From NCBI GenBank assembly GCA_900759715.1, contig CAAEXF010000103.1, positions 68,712-132,711 of the forward strand: 64,000 nucleotides of DNA, written 5' to 3'. Under the pieces are notes generated by a model. That model made no database searches and was not told where the DNA came from. It was given only the letters and a program-made list of their open reading frames with translations. A program made the position numbers and the translations under genes. Every line of letters begins with the position of its first letter. Position 1 is the first letter of the stretch. This document shows, one piece after another, positions 23,959-33,673 of the stretch. The DNA comes from Clostridium_AM sp900759715 (GTDB lineage: Bacteria > Bacillota > Clostridia > Clostridiales > Clostridiaceae).

Positions 23959-24693
23959 TTATCCTATATCCTTTTCACTAAATTCATACATACCTCTAAG
24001 AGTAAACAATAAAGCTATAACTATGCCAATAGCATACATATACCATCCTGTTTCAAAGGGATTCACATTTGCTCCACTCAAAATAGCTCTTCCTGAATAT
24101 GTCCAAGGGAAAAAAATCCAAAATCTAGTATTAGATATTAATACTGAAGGAATAGAAAATACCGCTCCTATACCTAATGCAACTCCTATATTAGAAAACC
24201 TCATGCTTAAATAATATTGTATTGCCATAACTGGAATAAGTGCAACAAAGGCTAATAGAGGACCATATACTATACCCAAAGGCATTTTACTAGTTCCCGC
24301 TAAAATACTTCCTGCTGCTATAACCATAAGCATAAATCCAATTAAGTTTAAAAATACAATACCAGCTCCCACCAAAAACTTTGCTAAATAAATTTCTTTT
24401 CTTTTTACTGAAAGAGTTAAAATTCTTCTAAAATTATTTTCACTATTTTCTATTCTGACTATTATAGCCATTACTATAGTAACAAATAGAGAAAGTATGA
24501 ATAATCCATAAAACATTGCACTTTGAGTATAGATCTGCTGCCATATATTTTGCCCTTTTTCGGTAAATAACTCCTTATATCTTATAAAGTTCGTAAATCC
24601 TAATGCTACAAAAAACAATGGCAAAAACATTATCAAAGCAAGAATGTTAGAATGTTTTAGCTTTAATAACTCTGCTTCTAATAACTTCTTCAT
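23959..24693 (-). CDS. ABC-2 type permease (lantibiotic-exporter class)
   Basis: The protein has 244 residues with six membrane helices (e.g. ILALIMFLPLFFVALGF, LIPVMAIQYYLSMRFS, YAIGIVIALLFTLRGMYEF). It resembles LanE/LanG or BcrB-type permeases, paired with the permease at 24703. Such modules expel or shield against antimicrobial peptides at the membrane. The gene begins 9 bp after its partner with GGAGG upstream, so it is the third gene of a three-gene operon. The substrate is inferred from family only. Confidence 0.82.
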   Translation of the reverse strand: MKKLLEAELLKLKHSNILALIMFLPLFFVALGFTNFIRYKELFTEKGQNIWQQIYTQSAMFYGLFILSLFVTIVMAIIVRIENSENNFRRILTLSVKRKEIYLAKFLVGAGIVFLNLIGFMLMVIAAGSILAGTSKMPLGIVYGPLLAFVALIPVMAIQYYLSMRFSNIGVALGIGAVFSIPSVLISNTRFWIFFPWTYSGRAILSGANVNPFETGWYMYAIGIVIALLFTLRGMYEFSEKDIG

Positions 24694-24702
24694 AATAACC
24701 TC

Positions 24703-25461
24703 CTAAACCTCTCTATTTTTAAACTCTAAAATTCCTATAGATAACCATATAACACAGGAAGCAACTCCAAAAATCGCTGCTATTTGTGAATCACTTCCAC
24801 CTTCAAATGGCATTGCTCTTAAAAAACATGAATAAGGAAAAATATTCCCCAAAATTTCACTTTGAGCCATCATATAGGCACTCATTACAGCTGCAAAGCC
24901 TATTCCTGCTGCCATCAAAGAATTTTTAATATAACAGCTAATAAACTGTTGAATACTTATAACCCCTAAAGCAGTAGCAAATTGAAATACAAAATATTTT
25001 ACTATTAATATATAACTTCCATCTACCTTAAAGATGTTTTTCATAGCTATTAATCCGAGAGTATTTATGATTATAGCTATAGTGGTAAATGTAAAAATTA
25101 CTACCCATTTTGAAAAATATATTTTCCACCTATCTACTGGCCTTGATAGTATCTGCTTCCAAGTATTTTCACTGTATTCAGTATAATTTACTATAACAGA
25201 CAGCAAAACGATTAGTGTGAGTAAAAAGAAAAACCATAATGTCCCTAGATGATTTGTATAAATTAATATACCTAATTTACCGCCAATACCCATTTCTATT
25301 GCTTGTTCAAGTTTTTTACCAGAAGTTAACCAATCAAATCTTAAATGCAAGTTTATAAAAAATAGAACAACAGAAAGTATAGGAATGGCAAATGCTACTT
25401 TATATAAAGCACTTCTTTTATACTTCATAAATTCAGATTTTAAAATTAATGCTAAGCTCAT
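24703..25461 (-). CDS. ABC-2 type permease (lantibiotic-exporter class)
   Basis: The protein has 252 residues with six membrane helices (VAFAIPILSVVLFFINLHL, GTLWFFFLLTLIVLLSVIV, GVASCVIWLSIGILEFKNR). It is a paralogue of the next permease and likely forms a heterodimer with it. Its ATG overlaps the stop of the ATPase gene by 4 nt (ATGA), evidence of coupled translation. The EYSENTWKQILSRPVDRWK segment is typical of the cytoplasmic loop in this exporter class. Confidence 0.82.
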   Translation of the reverse strand: MSLALILKSEFMKYKRSALYKVAFAIPILSVVLFFINLHLRFDWLTSGKKLEQAIEMGIGGKLGILIYTNHLGTLWFFFLLTLIVLLSVIVNYTEYSENTWKQILSRPVDRWKIYFSKWVVIFTFTTIAIIINTLGLIAMKNIFKVDGSYILIVKYFVFQFATALGVISIQQFISCYIKNSLMAAGIGFAAVMSAYMMAQSEILGNIFPYSCFLRAMPFEGGSDSQIAAIFGVASCVIWLSIGILEFKNREV

Positions 25462-26369
25462 ATAGCCTTTCCCCCTTCAGTAACATCCATGAATATTTGT
25501 TCAAGACTTTTTTCAACTTCTACAAACTTGAATATTTTATTGCCTTTTAATATCAATTGTTTAAGTAATTCATCCGCACTAATTTCTTTAGGTTTTATAA
25601 ATATGCTGCTATTTTTCACTGTTGTTATATACCCATAATCATTTAAAGTTTTCACTGTTTCATCTGGGTTATGGGAAGCTATACAGATTTCCCCTTTACT
25701 TCTACTGTGCAGCTCTTCAAGAGTTCCTTGAAATAAAAGCTTACCTTTATTTATGATTCCAATATCATCTGCCATAAGCTCTATCTCACTTAAAATATGG
25801 CTGGATATTATTACTGTAATATTTGAGATTGTAGGAAGGCTTTTTATGAGCTCTCTTATTTCATGTATTCCTGCAGGATCAAGACCGTTTGTTGGCTCAT
25901 CTAGTATTAACAGTTCCGGTTTTGAAATTAATGCCTGGGCAATACCCAATCTCTGCTTCATTCCAAGAGAAAACTTTTTAACCTGCTTATTTTTCCAATC
26001 AGTAAGTCTTACTATTTCAAGCACTTCATCAATAGTTTTGTAATTAATATCTAAAAGCTTTGCTGTTACCTGTAAATTTTCATATGCAGTTAAATTTCCG
26101 TAATATGAGGGTGCTTCTACAATAGACCCTATTTTCCTTAAAATCTCCATCTTATTTTCACTTAAATTCTTCTGAAAGATTTTTATTTCTCCACTTGTTG
26201 GTTTCATAAGTCCTAAAAGCATACGAATAGTTGTAGATTTCCCCGCACCATTAGGTCCTAGAAATCCATATATTCTTCCCTTTTTCACCTGTAAATTTAA
26301 TTCATTTACTGCCTTAAAGCCCTCAAAGCTTTTATTTAAATTTTTTGTTTCAATAATAAGTTGTGACAT
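25458..26369 (-). CDS. ABC transporter ATPase (BcrA/LanF class)
   Basis: The protein has 303 residues. Walker A is GPNGAGKST near residue 39, the Q loop lies near VEAPSYY, the signature is FSLGMKQR, Walker B is LLILDEPTNGLD, and the switch His is in SSHILSE. The extra 80-residue C-terminal tail is typical of bacitracin/lantibiotic exporter ATPases. It is the first gene of the operon with two permeases. No two-component pair is adjacent; the nearest (28890-31035) is on the other strand beyond the KimA-like gene. Confidence 0.92.
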   Translation of the reverse strand: MSQLIIETKNLNKSFEGFKAVNELNLQVKKGRIYGFLGPNGAGKSTTIRMLLGLMKPTSGEIKIFQKNLSENKMEILRKIGSIVEAPSYYGNLTAYENLQVTAKLLDINYKTIDEVLEIVRLTDWKNKQVKKFSLGMKQRLGIAQALISKPELLILDEPTNGLDPAGIHEIRELIKSLPTISNITVIISSHILSEIELMADDIGIINKGKLLFQGTLEELHSRSKGEICIASHNPDETVKTLNDYGYITTVKNSSIFIKPKEISADELLKQLILKGNKIFKFVEVEKSLEQIFMDVTEGGKAI

Positions 26370-26450
26370 TTTTATAGTCCTACCTTTCTTTAATAATAAA
26401 ATTATATTGTCAGATATTTAATTCGTAAATTAATTGAAATACGACGTAAA

Positions 26451-26488
26451 AACACCGTAAAATTCAGTTTTTTGAATAATACGGTGTT
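26451..26488 (-). terminator. terminator of the KimA-like gene
   Basis: Outer arms AACACCGTA (26451-26459) and TACGGTGTT (26480-26488) enclose an inner ATTCA/TGAAT stem, followed on the minus strand by TTTTTACG. A partial copy of the left arm and inner sequence occurs at about 28651-28675. Confidence 0.85.
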
Positions 26489-26567
26489 TATAATAATTGT
26501 TCGTTTTTTATAGTTAAATCATTAAACACTAACAATTATAATTAATTGATTTATGTTAGTTGTTTTC

Positions 26568-28406
26568 TTATTCTTCAATAATATATGGAACTGTCACTAT
26601 AGCAATATTTCTCTCTTTTAAAAGCATAGTTCTTGTAAAAAGAGAAGTTTGATTATGAAGTATATTCCCCCACCAGCTCTCTACTACAAACTGAGGCATT
26701 ACAACAGTGACTGTATCCATAGGTCCTGCTGCATATTCCTCTGATTCTATAAATTTGACAAGAGGAGTTACTATATTTCTATAAGGTGATTTCTTAACTA
26801 TTATTGGAATTCCTACATCATATTCATCCCATTTCTTTAAAAGCTTAGCTGTTGCTAAATCATCTACTGATACATGAAAGACAATTATATTATCAGATAT
26901 TGTTCTAGCATAGTTTAAAGCTTTTAAAAATGATTTATTTAAGGTATCTATGGGAAGGATAACGTATCTTTTTTGCTCTGCAAGATTTATTTTCTTTGGT
27001 TTTTTATGTATACTAAGCTTTAATTGTTCTGCTACTGTTTCATAATGTCTCTTTATTTTAAGCATAATTCGAACTATTAAAGGAACAAGTATACATACTA
27101 TCCATGCACCATGTAAGAATTTTGTAACTCCTATTATAATTACAGTTATAAAACTTACGAAGCATCCAAGACCATTTATAAAAGCTTTATGTCTCCATCC
27201 GCGTTTTTTACTTTTAACCCATCTAGTAAGCATACCAGCTTGAGATAAAGTAAAAGATATAAATACTCCTACAGCATATAATGGCATAAGTAGGTGAGTA
27301 TCTGCTCTAAATGCAATAACAAGCAAACATGCAAATAATGATAATGCTATGATTCCATTTGAGAACCCTAATCTTTTTCCCCTTTTATTAAATTGTCTTG
27401 GCATATATCCATCTTTAGCCATAATAGCTAAAAGTAAAGGCAATCCTGCAAAAGCAGTGTTAGCTGCCATTATAAGTATAATTGCAGTAGCTATTTGAAT
27501 TACATAGAAGAATATGCTTGTTCCAAATACCTGATAGGCAATCTGCGCAACAACAGTAACTTCTGAATTAGGCACTGCATGATATAAAGTTGCTAAATAA
27601 GAAATTCCTCCAAATATCATCAATATTACTAATGCCAATAACTCTAAAACTATCTTAGCATTTTTTTGAGATGGTTCTTTAAAACTTGGTATACCATTAC
27701 TAACTGCTTCTACACCAGTTAATGCTGTACATCCTGAAGCAAAGGCTTTTAAAAATAGAAATAAAGTTATATCTCCTGAAACATTTGGTATTGGGTAAAT
27801 AGGTTGAGGAGTATACCCTAATATATGAACCTTTATAATTCCAAACGCAATCATTCCTATTACAGAAATCATAAAAAAATAGGTTGGAATTCCAAAAATT
27901 TTTGAGGATTCTCTAATGCCTCTTAAATTTCCCAAAGTCATAATTATAATAAGAGTAACTGTTATGAATACTTTATGCAAAAGCAATGATGGTATTGCAG
28001 ACGTTATGGCTGCCGTTCCTGCGCAGGTACTAACAGCTACTGTTAGCACATAGTCAATTGATAAAGCTGATCCTGCAACTAATCCTGGTATTGTGCCTAA
28101 ATTATCTTTAGCAACTATGTAAGATCCACCGCCATCTGGATAACTATCTATAGTTTGTCTATAAGAAAATACTAGTAAGAACATTAAAAATACTATACAT
28201 AGAGCTGCATAAAACATATATTTATAAGACAGAAGTCCTATTATAGGCACTAAAACCCATAAAATTTCTTCACCAGCATAGGCTACAGAAGATATAGCAT
28301 CACTAGATAGAATTGGTAGTCCCCAAAATACATTGAATTTTTCATCTTTAAGTTCATCTGTTCTTAAGCTCTTACCAATAAGAATTTTTGATAAATTAAT
28401 CTTCAT
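26568..28406 (-). CDS. APC-superfamily permease, KimA (potassium importer)-like
   Basis: The protein has 612 residues with about 12 membrane helices and a C-terminal cytoplasmic domain of roughly 140 residues. SSDAISSVAYAGEEIL, DSYPDGGGSYIVAKDNLG and CTALTGVEAVSNGIPSFKEP match the KimA/YdaO-like group. B. subtilis KimA, of similar length, imports potassium with protons and is controlled by cyclic di-AMP. The tail (RYVILPIDTLNKSFLKALNY) has a USP-like pattern. No ydaO-type riboswitch is visible upstream. GAGGTG precedes the ATG. An amino-acid substrate cannot be excluded. Confidence 0.75.
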   Translation of the reverse strand: MKINLSKILIGKSLRTDELKDEKFNVFWGLPILSSDAISSVAYAGEEILWVLVPIIGLLSYKYMFYAALCIVFLMFLLVFSYRQTIDSYPDGGGSYIVAKDNLGTIPGLVAGSALSIDYVLTVAVSTCAGTAAITSAIPSLLLHKVFITVTLIIIMTLGNLRGIRESSKIFGIPTYFFMISVIGMIAFGIIKVHILGYTPQPIYPIPNVSGDITLFLFLKAFASGCTALTGVEAVSNGIPSFKEPSQKNAKIVLELLALVILMIFGGISYLATLYHAVPNSEVTVVAQIAYQVFGTSIFFYVIQIATAIILIMAANTAFAGLPLLLAIMAKDGYMPRQFNKRGKRLGFSNGIIALSLFACLLVIAFRADTHLLMPLYAVGVFISFTLSQAGMLTRWVKSKKRGWRHKAFINGLGCFVSFITVIIIGVTKFLHGAWIVCILVPLIVRIMLKIKRHYETVAEQLKLSIHKKPKKINLAEQKRYVILPIDTLNKSFLKALNYARTISDNIIVFHVSVDDLATAKLLKKWDEYDVGIPIIVKKSPYRNIVTPLVKFIESEEYAAGPMDTVTVVMPQFVVESWWGNILHNQTSLFTRTMLLKERNIAIVTVPYIIEE

Positions 28407-28779
28407 CTCACACCTCTAAAATAATAGTATAGTTCACTTTTATTATAATCCATATTTACATATTTTTGGTTGGATTCACTTTATTTTTTTGATTTATTTA
28501 TTTTAAAGATGCTATGAATAGATTAATAGTGAGCATATTCTTTATTTTAAATACTTTTTAAATTTCTTTTAAAGGAATACATAAAATATTTAAATCTTTT
28601 TCACTCATTATGCCATTAAACAATTCTATATGGTTTTAAATTAGATATATAAAACACCGTACTATTCAGTTTTCAAAGATCATTATTCATTCTTTCAATT
28701 TCAATAATTATGTTGCATCGTCATCATATTACGACTAACATCTATAATCCTAAACTGCCAAACTTAACACATCTTTATT

Positions 28780-28843
28780 AGAACCTTAAGAGAACCTTAA
28801 AATTTCAATGTCTTGCTAAATATATAAGAATAGATGCTATAAT
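28780..28843 (+). promoter_or_regulatory. promoter with 11-bp direct repeats before the second response regulator
   Basis: AGAACCTTAAG and AGAACCTTAAA are adjacent at 28780-28801, one helical turn apart, as expected for an OmpR/PhoB-type dimer site. They precede TTGCTA (28813-28818) and TATAAT (28838-28843) with a long 19-nt spacer. This suggests an activator-dependent, autoregulated promoter. The rest of the gap 28407-28889 is AT-rich, with a partial copy of a terminator arm near 28651. Confidence 0.5.
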
Positions 28844-28889
28844 TAAAAATGTCAGATATTATGTATCTAAACTTAGGAGGTCTATAATC

Positions 28890-29606
28890 GTGTATGATGA
28901 AATTTTAGATAGAAAAATCCTTTTAATTGATGATGAAATTGAACTTTTAAAACTTATAGAGACTGTTCTAAAAAAGGAAGGCTTTAGAAGAGTAATTAAG
29001 GCTACTAATGGCCTAGAAGGCATCAGCTTATGCAAAAGCGAAAAACCAGATTTAATCGTTTTAGATATAATGATGCCCCATATAGATGGTTTTGAGGTAT
29101 GCAAACAAATACGGGAATTCTCCTTTATTCCAATTGTTTTCTTATCTGCTAAATCTGAAGATGTGGATAAAATTTTAGCTCTAGGACTAGGTGCTGACGA
29201 TTATGTTACCAAACCTTTCAGTCCAAAGGAAGTGGCTTTTAGAATTAAGGCTCATTTAAGAAGAAACATATACATAAAAAATGAGTTAACTTTAAAAGAA
29301 GAAAAAATAAGCTTTGGAAATGTAATTATTGATTTACATAAAGGAGAAGTTGTAAAAGATAATGAACTACTTTCTCTTACTCCAAGAGAATACAGGCTAT
29401 TGACTTATATGGCTAAAAACTCAAATCAGATATTGAGTAAACAAATGTTGTGCGATGCAGTATGGGGAGACGATTTTGAAGGATATGACAACACCATAAT
29501 GGTGCACATAAGAAAGCTAAGAGAAAAGATAGAAGCTGATCCCTCTAACCCTAAACATATAATAACTATTAAAGGATTAGGATACAAATTGATAAAGGAA
29601 GTATAA
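28890..29606 (+). CDS. OmpR/PhoB-family response regulator
   Basis: The protein has 238 residues. The receiver has LLIDDEIELLK, the phospho-acceptor Asp near residue 58 (VLDIMMPHIDGFEV), FLSAKSED and TKPFSPKE. The winged helix spans about 140-238, ending NTIMVHIRKLREKIE and IKGLGYKL. GTG is the start with AGGAGG 9 nt upstream. The kinase gene begins one base after its stop codon, so the pair is an operon. Direct repeats upstream suggest autoregulation. The type is VanR-like by sequence feel only. Confidence 0.93.
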   Translation: MYDEILDRKILLIDDEIELLKLIETVLKKEGFRRVIKATNGLEGISLCKSEKPDLIVLDIMMPHIDGFEVCKQIREFSFIPIVFLSAKSEDVDKILALGLGADDYVTKPFSPKEVAFRIKAHLRRNIYIKNELTLKEEKISFGNVIIDLHKGEVVKDNELLSLTPREYRLLTYMAKNSNQILSKQMLCDAVWGDDFEGYDNTIMVHIRKLREKIEADPSNPKHIITIKGLGYKLIKEV

Positions 29607-29607
29607 A

Positions 29608-31035
29608 ATGAAGATTATAAATAAGCTAAAAACTAATCTATCAATAACAAGGAAATTCTTAGCTACACTTATAATTATAGTTATTGTAGAGTTTATATTA
29701 AATTTAGTTATCTATTTCGAGATGATTGTATATACTCAGGATCTGTCCCATTTTAGTCCTCAAAGATTTACTTTAAATTTTTCTGATAATATACAGATAA
29801 GTGATAATACACCTTATTTAACGGGTGAGGGTAAAGAACAGCTTAAAAAAAAATCTGCATGGCTTCAAGTAATAGATAATGAATTTAAGGAAGTCTATTC
29901 CTTTGATAAACCAAAGGAAGTTCCTATAAAATATACTCCAATAAATTTTGCACATATTTATAAATACGATATTGCAAACTCCTCTGTATTTGTAAGTGAA
30001 AAAGTTCTTAATAATAAAAGTTTTACCTATATTATAGGGTTTCCAACTAGCACTATTGCAAAGTATACTCTTATCTTTAATCCTTCTGCAATGAGAAACT
30101 TTGCTTGGAATGGATTTATTATTTTAATGTGTATAAATATCTTTGTGGCGATAATTTTATCCTATTTTTTATTTGGTATGCGAATGGGTAAACCTCTAGA
30201 AAATATTATAAATGGCATAAACCAGCTTTCTAAAGGAATTTACGAGATTAACTTTAAGGAAAAAGGTATATATAAAAATGTGCTTAGTAATCTAAATAAT
30301 CTAGGAATAACTCTTAGAGAGAATAAAAATAAGCGAGATGAATTAGATAAGATGAGAGATACCTGGATTTCTTCTATATCTCATGATATAAAGACTCCTT
30401 TATCTTCTATTAAAGGATATTCGGAGCTTATGAAGGATAATGAATACAGCTTTTCTCAAGAAGAGATTTTAGATTACTCAAATATAATATATGATAAAGC
30501 TTTATATATTGAGAGCTTGATCGGTGATTTAAACTTAACCTATAAGATAAAAAGTAAAGCTTTTCCCTTAAATAAAAAAGAAATAAATCTTGTTACTTTA
30601 CTTCAAAATATAATTATAGGAATTCTAAATCACCCCTTGTACGCAAATAGAAAGATAAATTTTCATGCTTCAGAAGAAAACATATTTGCCTATGTAGATG
30701 AAGATTTATTTAAAAGATGTTTAGTTAACTTGATTTTTAATTCAATAGTTCACAATGATGAAAATGTTAAAATTGATGTTTCTATTTATAAAAAGGATGA
30801 TATTTATATAGAAATAAAAGATACCGGAACTGGTATTTCTGCTGAGGATTTAAATCATATATTCGAAAGATATTATAGAGGAACAAACACCTCATCTTCA
30901 ACGGAAGGCTCTGGATTAGGTATGGCTATAGCAAAACAAATAATAGATATTCATGAAGCTTCTATTTCTATAGAGAGCACATTAGAAATTGGTACTACTC
31001 TAACCTTAACTTTAAGCAGAGAACCAAAATCTTAA
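29608..31035 (+). CDS. membrane sensor histidine kinase
   Basis: The protein has 475 residues. TM1 is near 16-36 (FLATLIIIVIVEFILNLVI), then an external domain, and TM2 near 167-190 (GFIILMCINIFVAIILSYFL). A short HAMP-like linker leads to HisKA with His near 258 (SSISHDIKTPLSSI). The ATPase has NLIFNSIVHND, DTGTGIS, FERYYRG and GSGLGMAIAK. Its last codons (CCA AAA TCT TAA) coincide with the start of a family B repeat, so the repeat appears to supply the C-terminal residues and stop codon. The signal sensed is unknown. Confidence 0.92.
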   Translation: MKIINKLKTNLSITRKFLATLIIIVIVEFILNLVIYFEMIVYTQDLSHFSPQRFTLNFSDNIQISDNTPYLTGEGKEQLKKKSAWLQVIDNEFKEVYSFDKPKEVPIKYTPINFAHIYKYDIANSSVFVSEKVLNNKSFTYIIGFPTSTIAKYTLIFNPSAMRNFAWNGFIILMCINIFVAIILSYFLFGMRMGKPLENIINGINQLSKGIYEINFKEKGIYKNVLSNLNNLGITLRENKNKRDELDKMRDTWISSISHDIKTPLSSIKGYSELMKDNEYSFSQEEILDYSNIIYDKALYIESLIGDLNLTYKIKSKAFPLNKKEINLVTLLQNIIIGILNHPLYANRKINFHASEENIFAYVDEDLFKRCLVNLIFNSIVHNDENVKIDVSIYKKDDIYIEIKDTGTGISAEDLNHIFERYYRGTNTSSSTEGSGLGMAIAKQIIDIHEASISIESTLEIGTTLTLTLSREPKS

Positions 31036-31170
31036 GCAGACATACAAAATCTTAAGTAGATATCCCAAATCTGTGATTTGGTGATAGTCACTTACACAGA
31101 GTGCCGATTTTGATATGGTCGCTTACTCAGTGAGTACTCCTCCGACGTAAGGAAGAGGAGTTTCATATAA
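31031..31170 (+). repeat. family B palindromic repeat, copy 2
   Basis: It begins at the kinase stop codon (TAA 31033-31035) with CTTAAGCAGACATAC and CTTAAGTAGATATCCC. It continues with GATAGTCACTTACACAGAG and ends in the CTCCTC/GAGGAG hairpin with TTTCATATAA. It has the same order of parts as the minus-strand copies at 14341-14515 and 50249-50473. Confidence 0.85.
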
Positions 31171-31233
31171 AATTAAATATCTTAATTGTTTTATCCGCAC
31201 TAAGAGAAATAGTACTGAACAGGAGGTTTCTAT

Positions 31234-31845
31234 ATGATTTTAAAAGGCTTTCGATTTGGAATGTTATTACAGATTGCAGTTGGTCCAATCTGCTTATTTA
31301 TTTTTCAAACTGCAGCTTCCTCAGGCTTTTTAGCAGCAGAGACAGGGGTATTAGGCGTAACAATCATTGATGGTTTATATATACTGGCAGCAATCTTTGG
31401 TATTGGGACCATAATTAATAAATATGAAAAAGCAAAGAAAATGATAAAATACTTTGGGGCTTTTGTACTTATTATTTTTGGTACAAGTAATGTAGTTGGA
31501 GTTTGGGGAATTTCTCTAATACCAAGCTTAAACTTTCTAACAAAACAAAGTATGGAAGGTGTTTTTCTAAAAACTCTTATATTAACTCTATCTAATCCAT
31601 TAACTATACTGTTTTGGGCAGGCGTTTTTTCCACAAAAATTTCTGAAGAAAAGATGCAGCAAAAGGATATGTATCTCTTTGGGCTTGGTGCAGTGTTATC
31701 AACCCTATTTTTTCTAACGGTTATTTCAATCTCAGGTAGTTTTATAAATAATTTTTTAGAGTTATCTATTCTTAATTCATTGAATATAATTGTGGGACTA
31801 GTATTAATTGCTTTTGGAATAAAAACTGCAGTAAAAAAATCATAG
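31234..31845 (+). CDS. LysE/RhtB-family exporter
   Basis: The protein has 203 residues with six membrane helices. The N-terminal FGMLLQIAVGPICLFIFQTA matches the conserved G-x-x-x-G-P region of LysE/RhtB amino-acid exporters, and LSNPLTILFWAGVFS is the second signature. The family exports lysine, threonine, homoserine or related compounds; the substrate here is unknown. AGGAGG lies 7 nt before the ATG. The stop codon is inside the terminator hairpin at 31839-31867, so it is a single-gene unit. Confidence 0.85.
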   Translation: MILKGFRFGMLLQIAVGPICLFIFQTAASSGFLAAETGVLGVTIIDGLYILAAIFGIGTIINKYEKAKKMIKYFGAFVLIIFGTSNVVGVWGISLIPSLNFLTKQSMEGVFLKTLILTLSNPLTILFWAGVFSTKISEEKMQQKDMYLFGLGAVLSTLFFLTVISISGSFINNFLELSILNSLNIIVGLVLIAFGIKTAVKKS

Positions 31846-31867
31846 TTATTAGCATAGTAACTATGAT
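31839..31867 (+). terminator. LysE gene terminator overlapping the stop codon
   Basis: ATCATAGTTA (31839-31848) pairs with TAACTATGAT (31858-31867), followed by TTTTTTA. The TAG stop at 31843-31845 lies within the left arm. Confidence 0.85.
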
Positions 31868-31896
31868 TTTTTATGTCCCTGAATAACGAGGTTACC

Positions 31897-32919
31897 TCAT
31901 ATTATATATTTTATAATATTATTCTCAAATATTGATTCTATCTCATTTTTAAAGAATTCTTTCATTTCCTGCAGCTGCTCTTTTGTGTAAACAAACTTAC
32001 CATATCCAAACTGTCCATACTTATATTTTCTATCTTCATCATTCATAGGCAGTGTTGTATCGGGAAATACCTCTAATATTATATTCTTAGCTCTCGTAGT
32101 ATATCTATGAGATATAACCTCAAACATCAAAGGGTAGTTTAAATCATTTGGCAACTGCTTATGTAACTCTAATAAAAGCTCTCTATAATCCTCTTTCCAG
32201 TTATCATACAAGAATACCGGCGCTATTATAAATCCAATAGGATATCCTGCTTTTGCTACCTTTACACAGGCCTCTATCCTTTTAGCAGCTGATGCAGTTC
32301 TATTTTCATATTCCTTAATTACCTTATCTGTATTCAGTGTAAATCTTATCTCTGTACGACCATTATGTTTTGCATCAAGTAGTGTGTCTATATCACTATA
32401 CTTAGTAACAAATCTAAATCTTCCTTTTTCACTTTTACCGAAGTATTCAATAGTTCTCTTTAAAGCATTAGTATATGGTTCTATCGTTACTGGATCTGAT
32501 GTGGCAGAACCCTCGAATATTGTTTCTTCAGGTAATCTTTCATCTATGTATTTTTGTGCTCGCTCTAGAATATCATCTAAATTAACATTAATTTTTATAT
32601 AAGGCTTATCACCTAAATTAGTATTTAAGTAGCAATACTGGCATTGCCCTATGCATCCCGACACTATTGGTAATTGATAATGAGCTGAAGGCTTACAGGA
32701 TTGAAACTTAAATCCCTTCTTCACTCCAACCACCAATGTCCTTTTACCTTCTCTATAAAAATTAAATAATCCTTCACCAGGAATATTTTCTTTAACTTTA
32801 TTAGAGGTTAGCTTTATTATTTCCACATCAGAGTTATCCTTAAATTTATTGTATATATTTTTACCTATTTCATAATCTAAAGAATCTTTTTCAAATATTA
32901 CTCTCTTAGGAATAAACAT
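31897..32919 (-). CDS. splB: spore photoproduct lyase, radical SAM
   Basis: The protein has 340 residues, the usual length. The radical SAM cluster ligands are Cys89, Cys93 and Cys96 in SGCIGQCQYCYL, a C-X3-C-X2-C pattern proper to SPL rather than the common C-X3-C-X2-C with aromatic variants. SDPVTIEPYT and RFTLNTDKVIKEYENRTAS follow. It repairs the spore photoproduct (a thymine dimer) directly during germination and supports the spore-former assignment. The ribosome site is weak. It is a single minus-strand gene convergent with LysE. Confidence 0.93.
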   Translation of the reverse strand: MFIPKRVIFEKDSLDYEIGKNIYNKFKDNSDVEIIKLTSNKVKENIPGEGLFNFYREGKRTLVVGVKKGFKFQSCKPSAHYQLPIVSGCIGQCQYCYLNTNLGDKPYIKINVNLDDILERAQKYIDERLPEETIFEGSATSDPVTIEPYTNALKRTIEYFGKSEKGRFRFVTKYSDIDTLLDAKHNGRTEIRFTLNTDKVIKEYENRTASAAKRIEACVKVAKAGYPIGFIIAPVFLYDNWKEDYRELLLELHKQLPNDLNYPLMFEVISHRYTTRAKNIILEVFPDTTLPMNDEDRKYKYGQFGYGKFVYTKEQLQEMKEFFKNEIESIFENNIIKYII

Positions 32920-33053
32920 ATCTATACTTCAGAGCTTTTAAACTCTGCTCCTCTCCTTACAATAATATTATCTATTCTTTAATTTCTACGATTTTAGATA
33001 ATATTATGTACATAAAAATGAGGCTCTATTTTTATTTCTCTATATGTTTAGAT

Positions 33054-33632
33054 CTACTCTCTCTTCATATCTTTCACATTTAGGCCTTTTACTTGATAGA
33101 AGTTTAAAATAATATCTGTCATTTCCTTTGGAGTTTTTTCTGTATCATCCTCGACCCACCTCTTAAGGGCAAACCATAATCCTCCTGCTGAAAAATGATT
33201 AAAATAGCTATTATTTGATACAAAAGTTAAATCTTTAAAATTTTCATCTGTTGCCATAGAATTTAAGTATTTTAAATGTAAATCAAGTAATATTTGATAT
33301 ACATTGTTGTCTACAAGCTTTTTAAGGAATTCTCTATTTTTATACCAATATTCAAAATATGTGATAAGAAGATCATATAAGGTTATATCACTTTTAGCTG
33401 AAATTGTATTTATAAAATCATTGTAAAATCCATCTACATAATACTCTAATACGGCTTCTTTTTTAGCAAAGTTTCTATACACTGTTTGCCTAGTTAAATC
33501 TGCATTTTCAGCAATTTCTTTTAAAGTTATTTCACTATAAGGTTTTTTATCCATTAATTCAATTAGTGATTTTACAATTAAACTTTTAGATCTTAAAGTT
33601 ATAGGATTAACTTTTTCTTTGATTTGATTCAT
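33054..33632 (-). CDS. TetR-family repressor
   Basis: The protein has 192 residues. The N-terminal TetR helix-turn-helix reads KPYSEITLKEIAENADLTRQ with TVYRNFAKKEAVL. The C-terminal part (YFEYWYKNREFLKKLVDNN) is the TetR_C type common in Firmicutes DhaS-like regulators. It is divergent from the DegV gene. A perfect 10-bp-arm palindrome at 33715-33739 overlaps the DegV promoter, so it probably represses degV, itself or both. AAGGAG precedes the ATG. Confidence 0.88.
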   Translation of the reverse strand: MNQIKEKVNPITLRSKSLIVKSLIELMDKKPYSEITLKEIAENADLTRQTVYRNFAKKEAVLEYYVDGFYNDFINTISAKSDITLYDLLITYFEYWYKNREFLKKLVDNNVYQILLDLHLKYLNSMATDENFKDLTFVSNNSYFNHFSAGGLWFALKRWVEDDTEKTPKEMTDIILNFYQVKGLNVKDMKRE

Positions 33633-33673
33633 GTGTAACTTTTCTCCTTATTTGTATAACTTATTATATTTAA

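Noticed and set aside
28407..28760. ydaO-type cyclic di-AMP riboswitch upstream of the KimA-like gene
   Set aside because: KimA genes often carry one, but this leader is AT-rich and lacks the GC-rich paired blocks expected of that aptamer.
32962..33008. inverted AT-rich repeat between splB and the TetR gene
   Set aside because: The arms consist almost only of A and T with a long loop and no T tract, so a terminator call is not supported.
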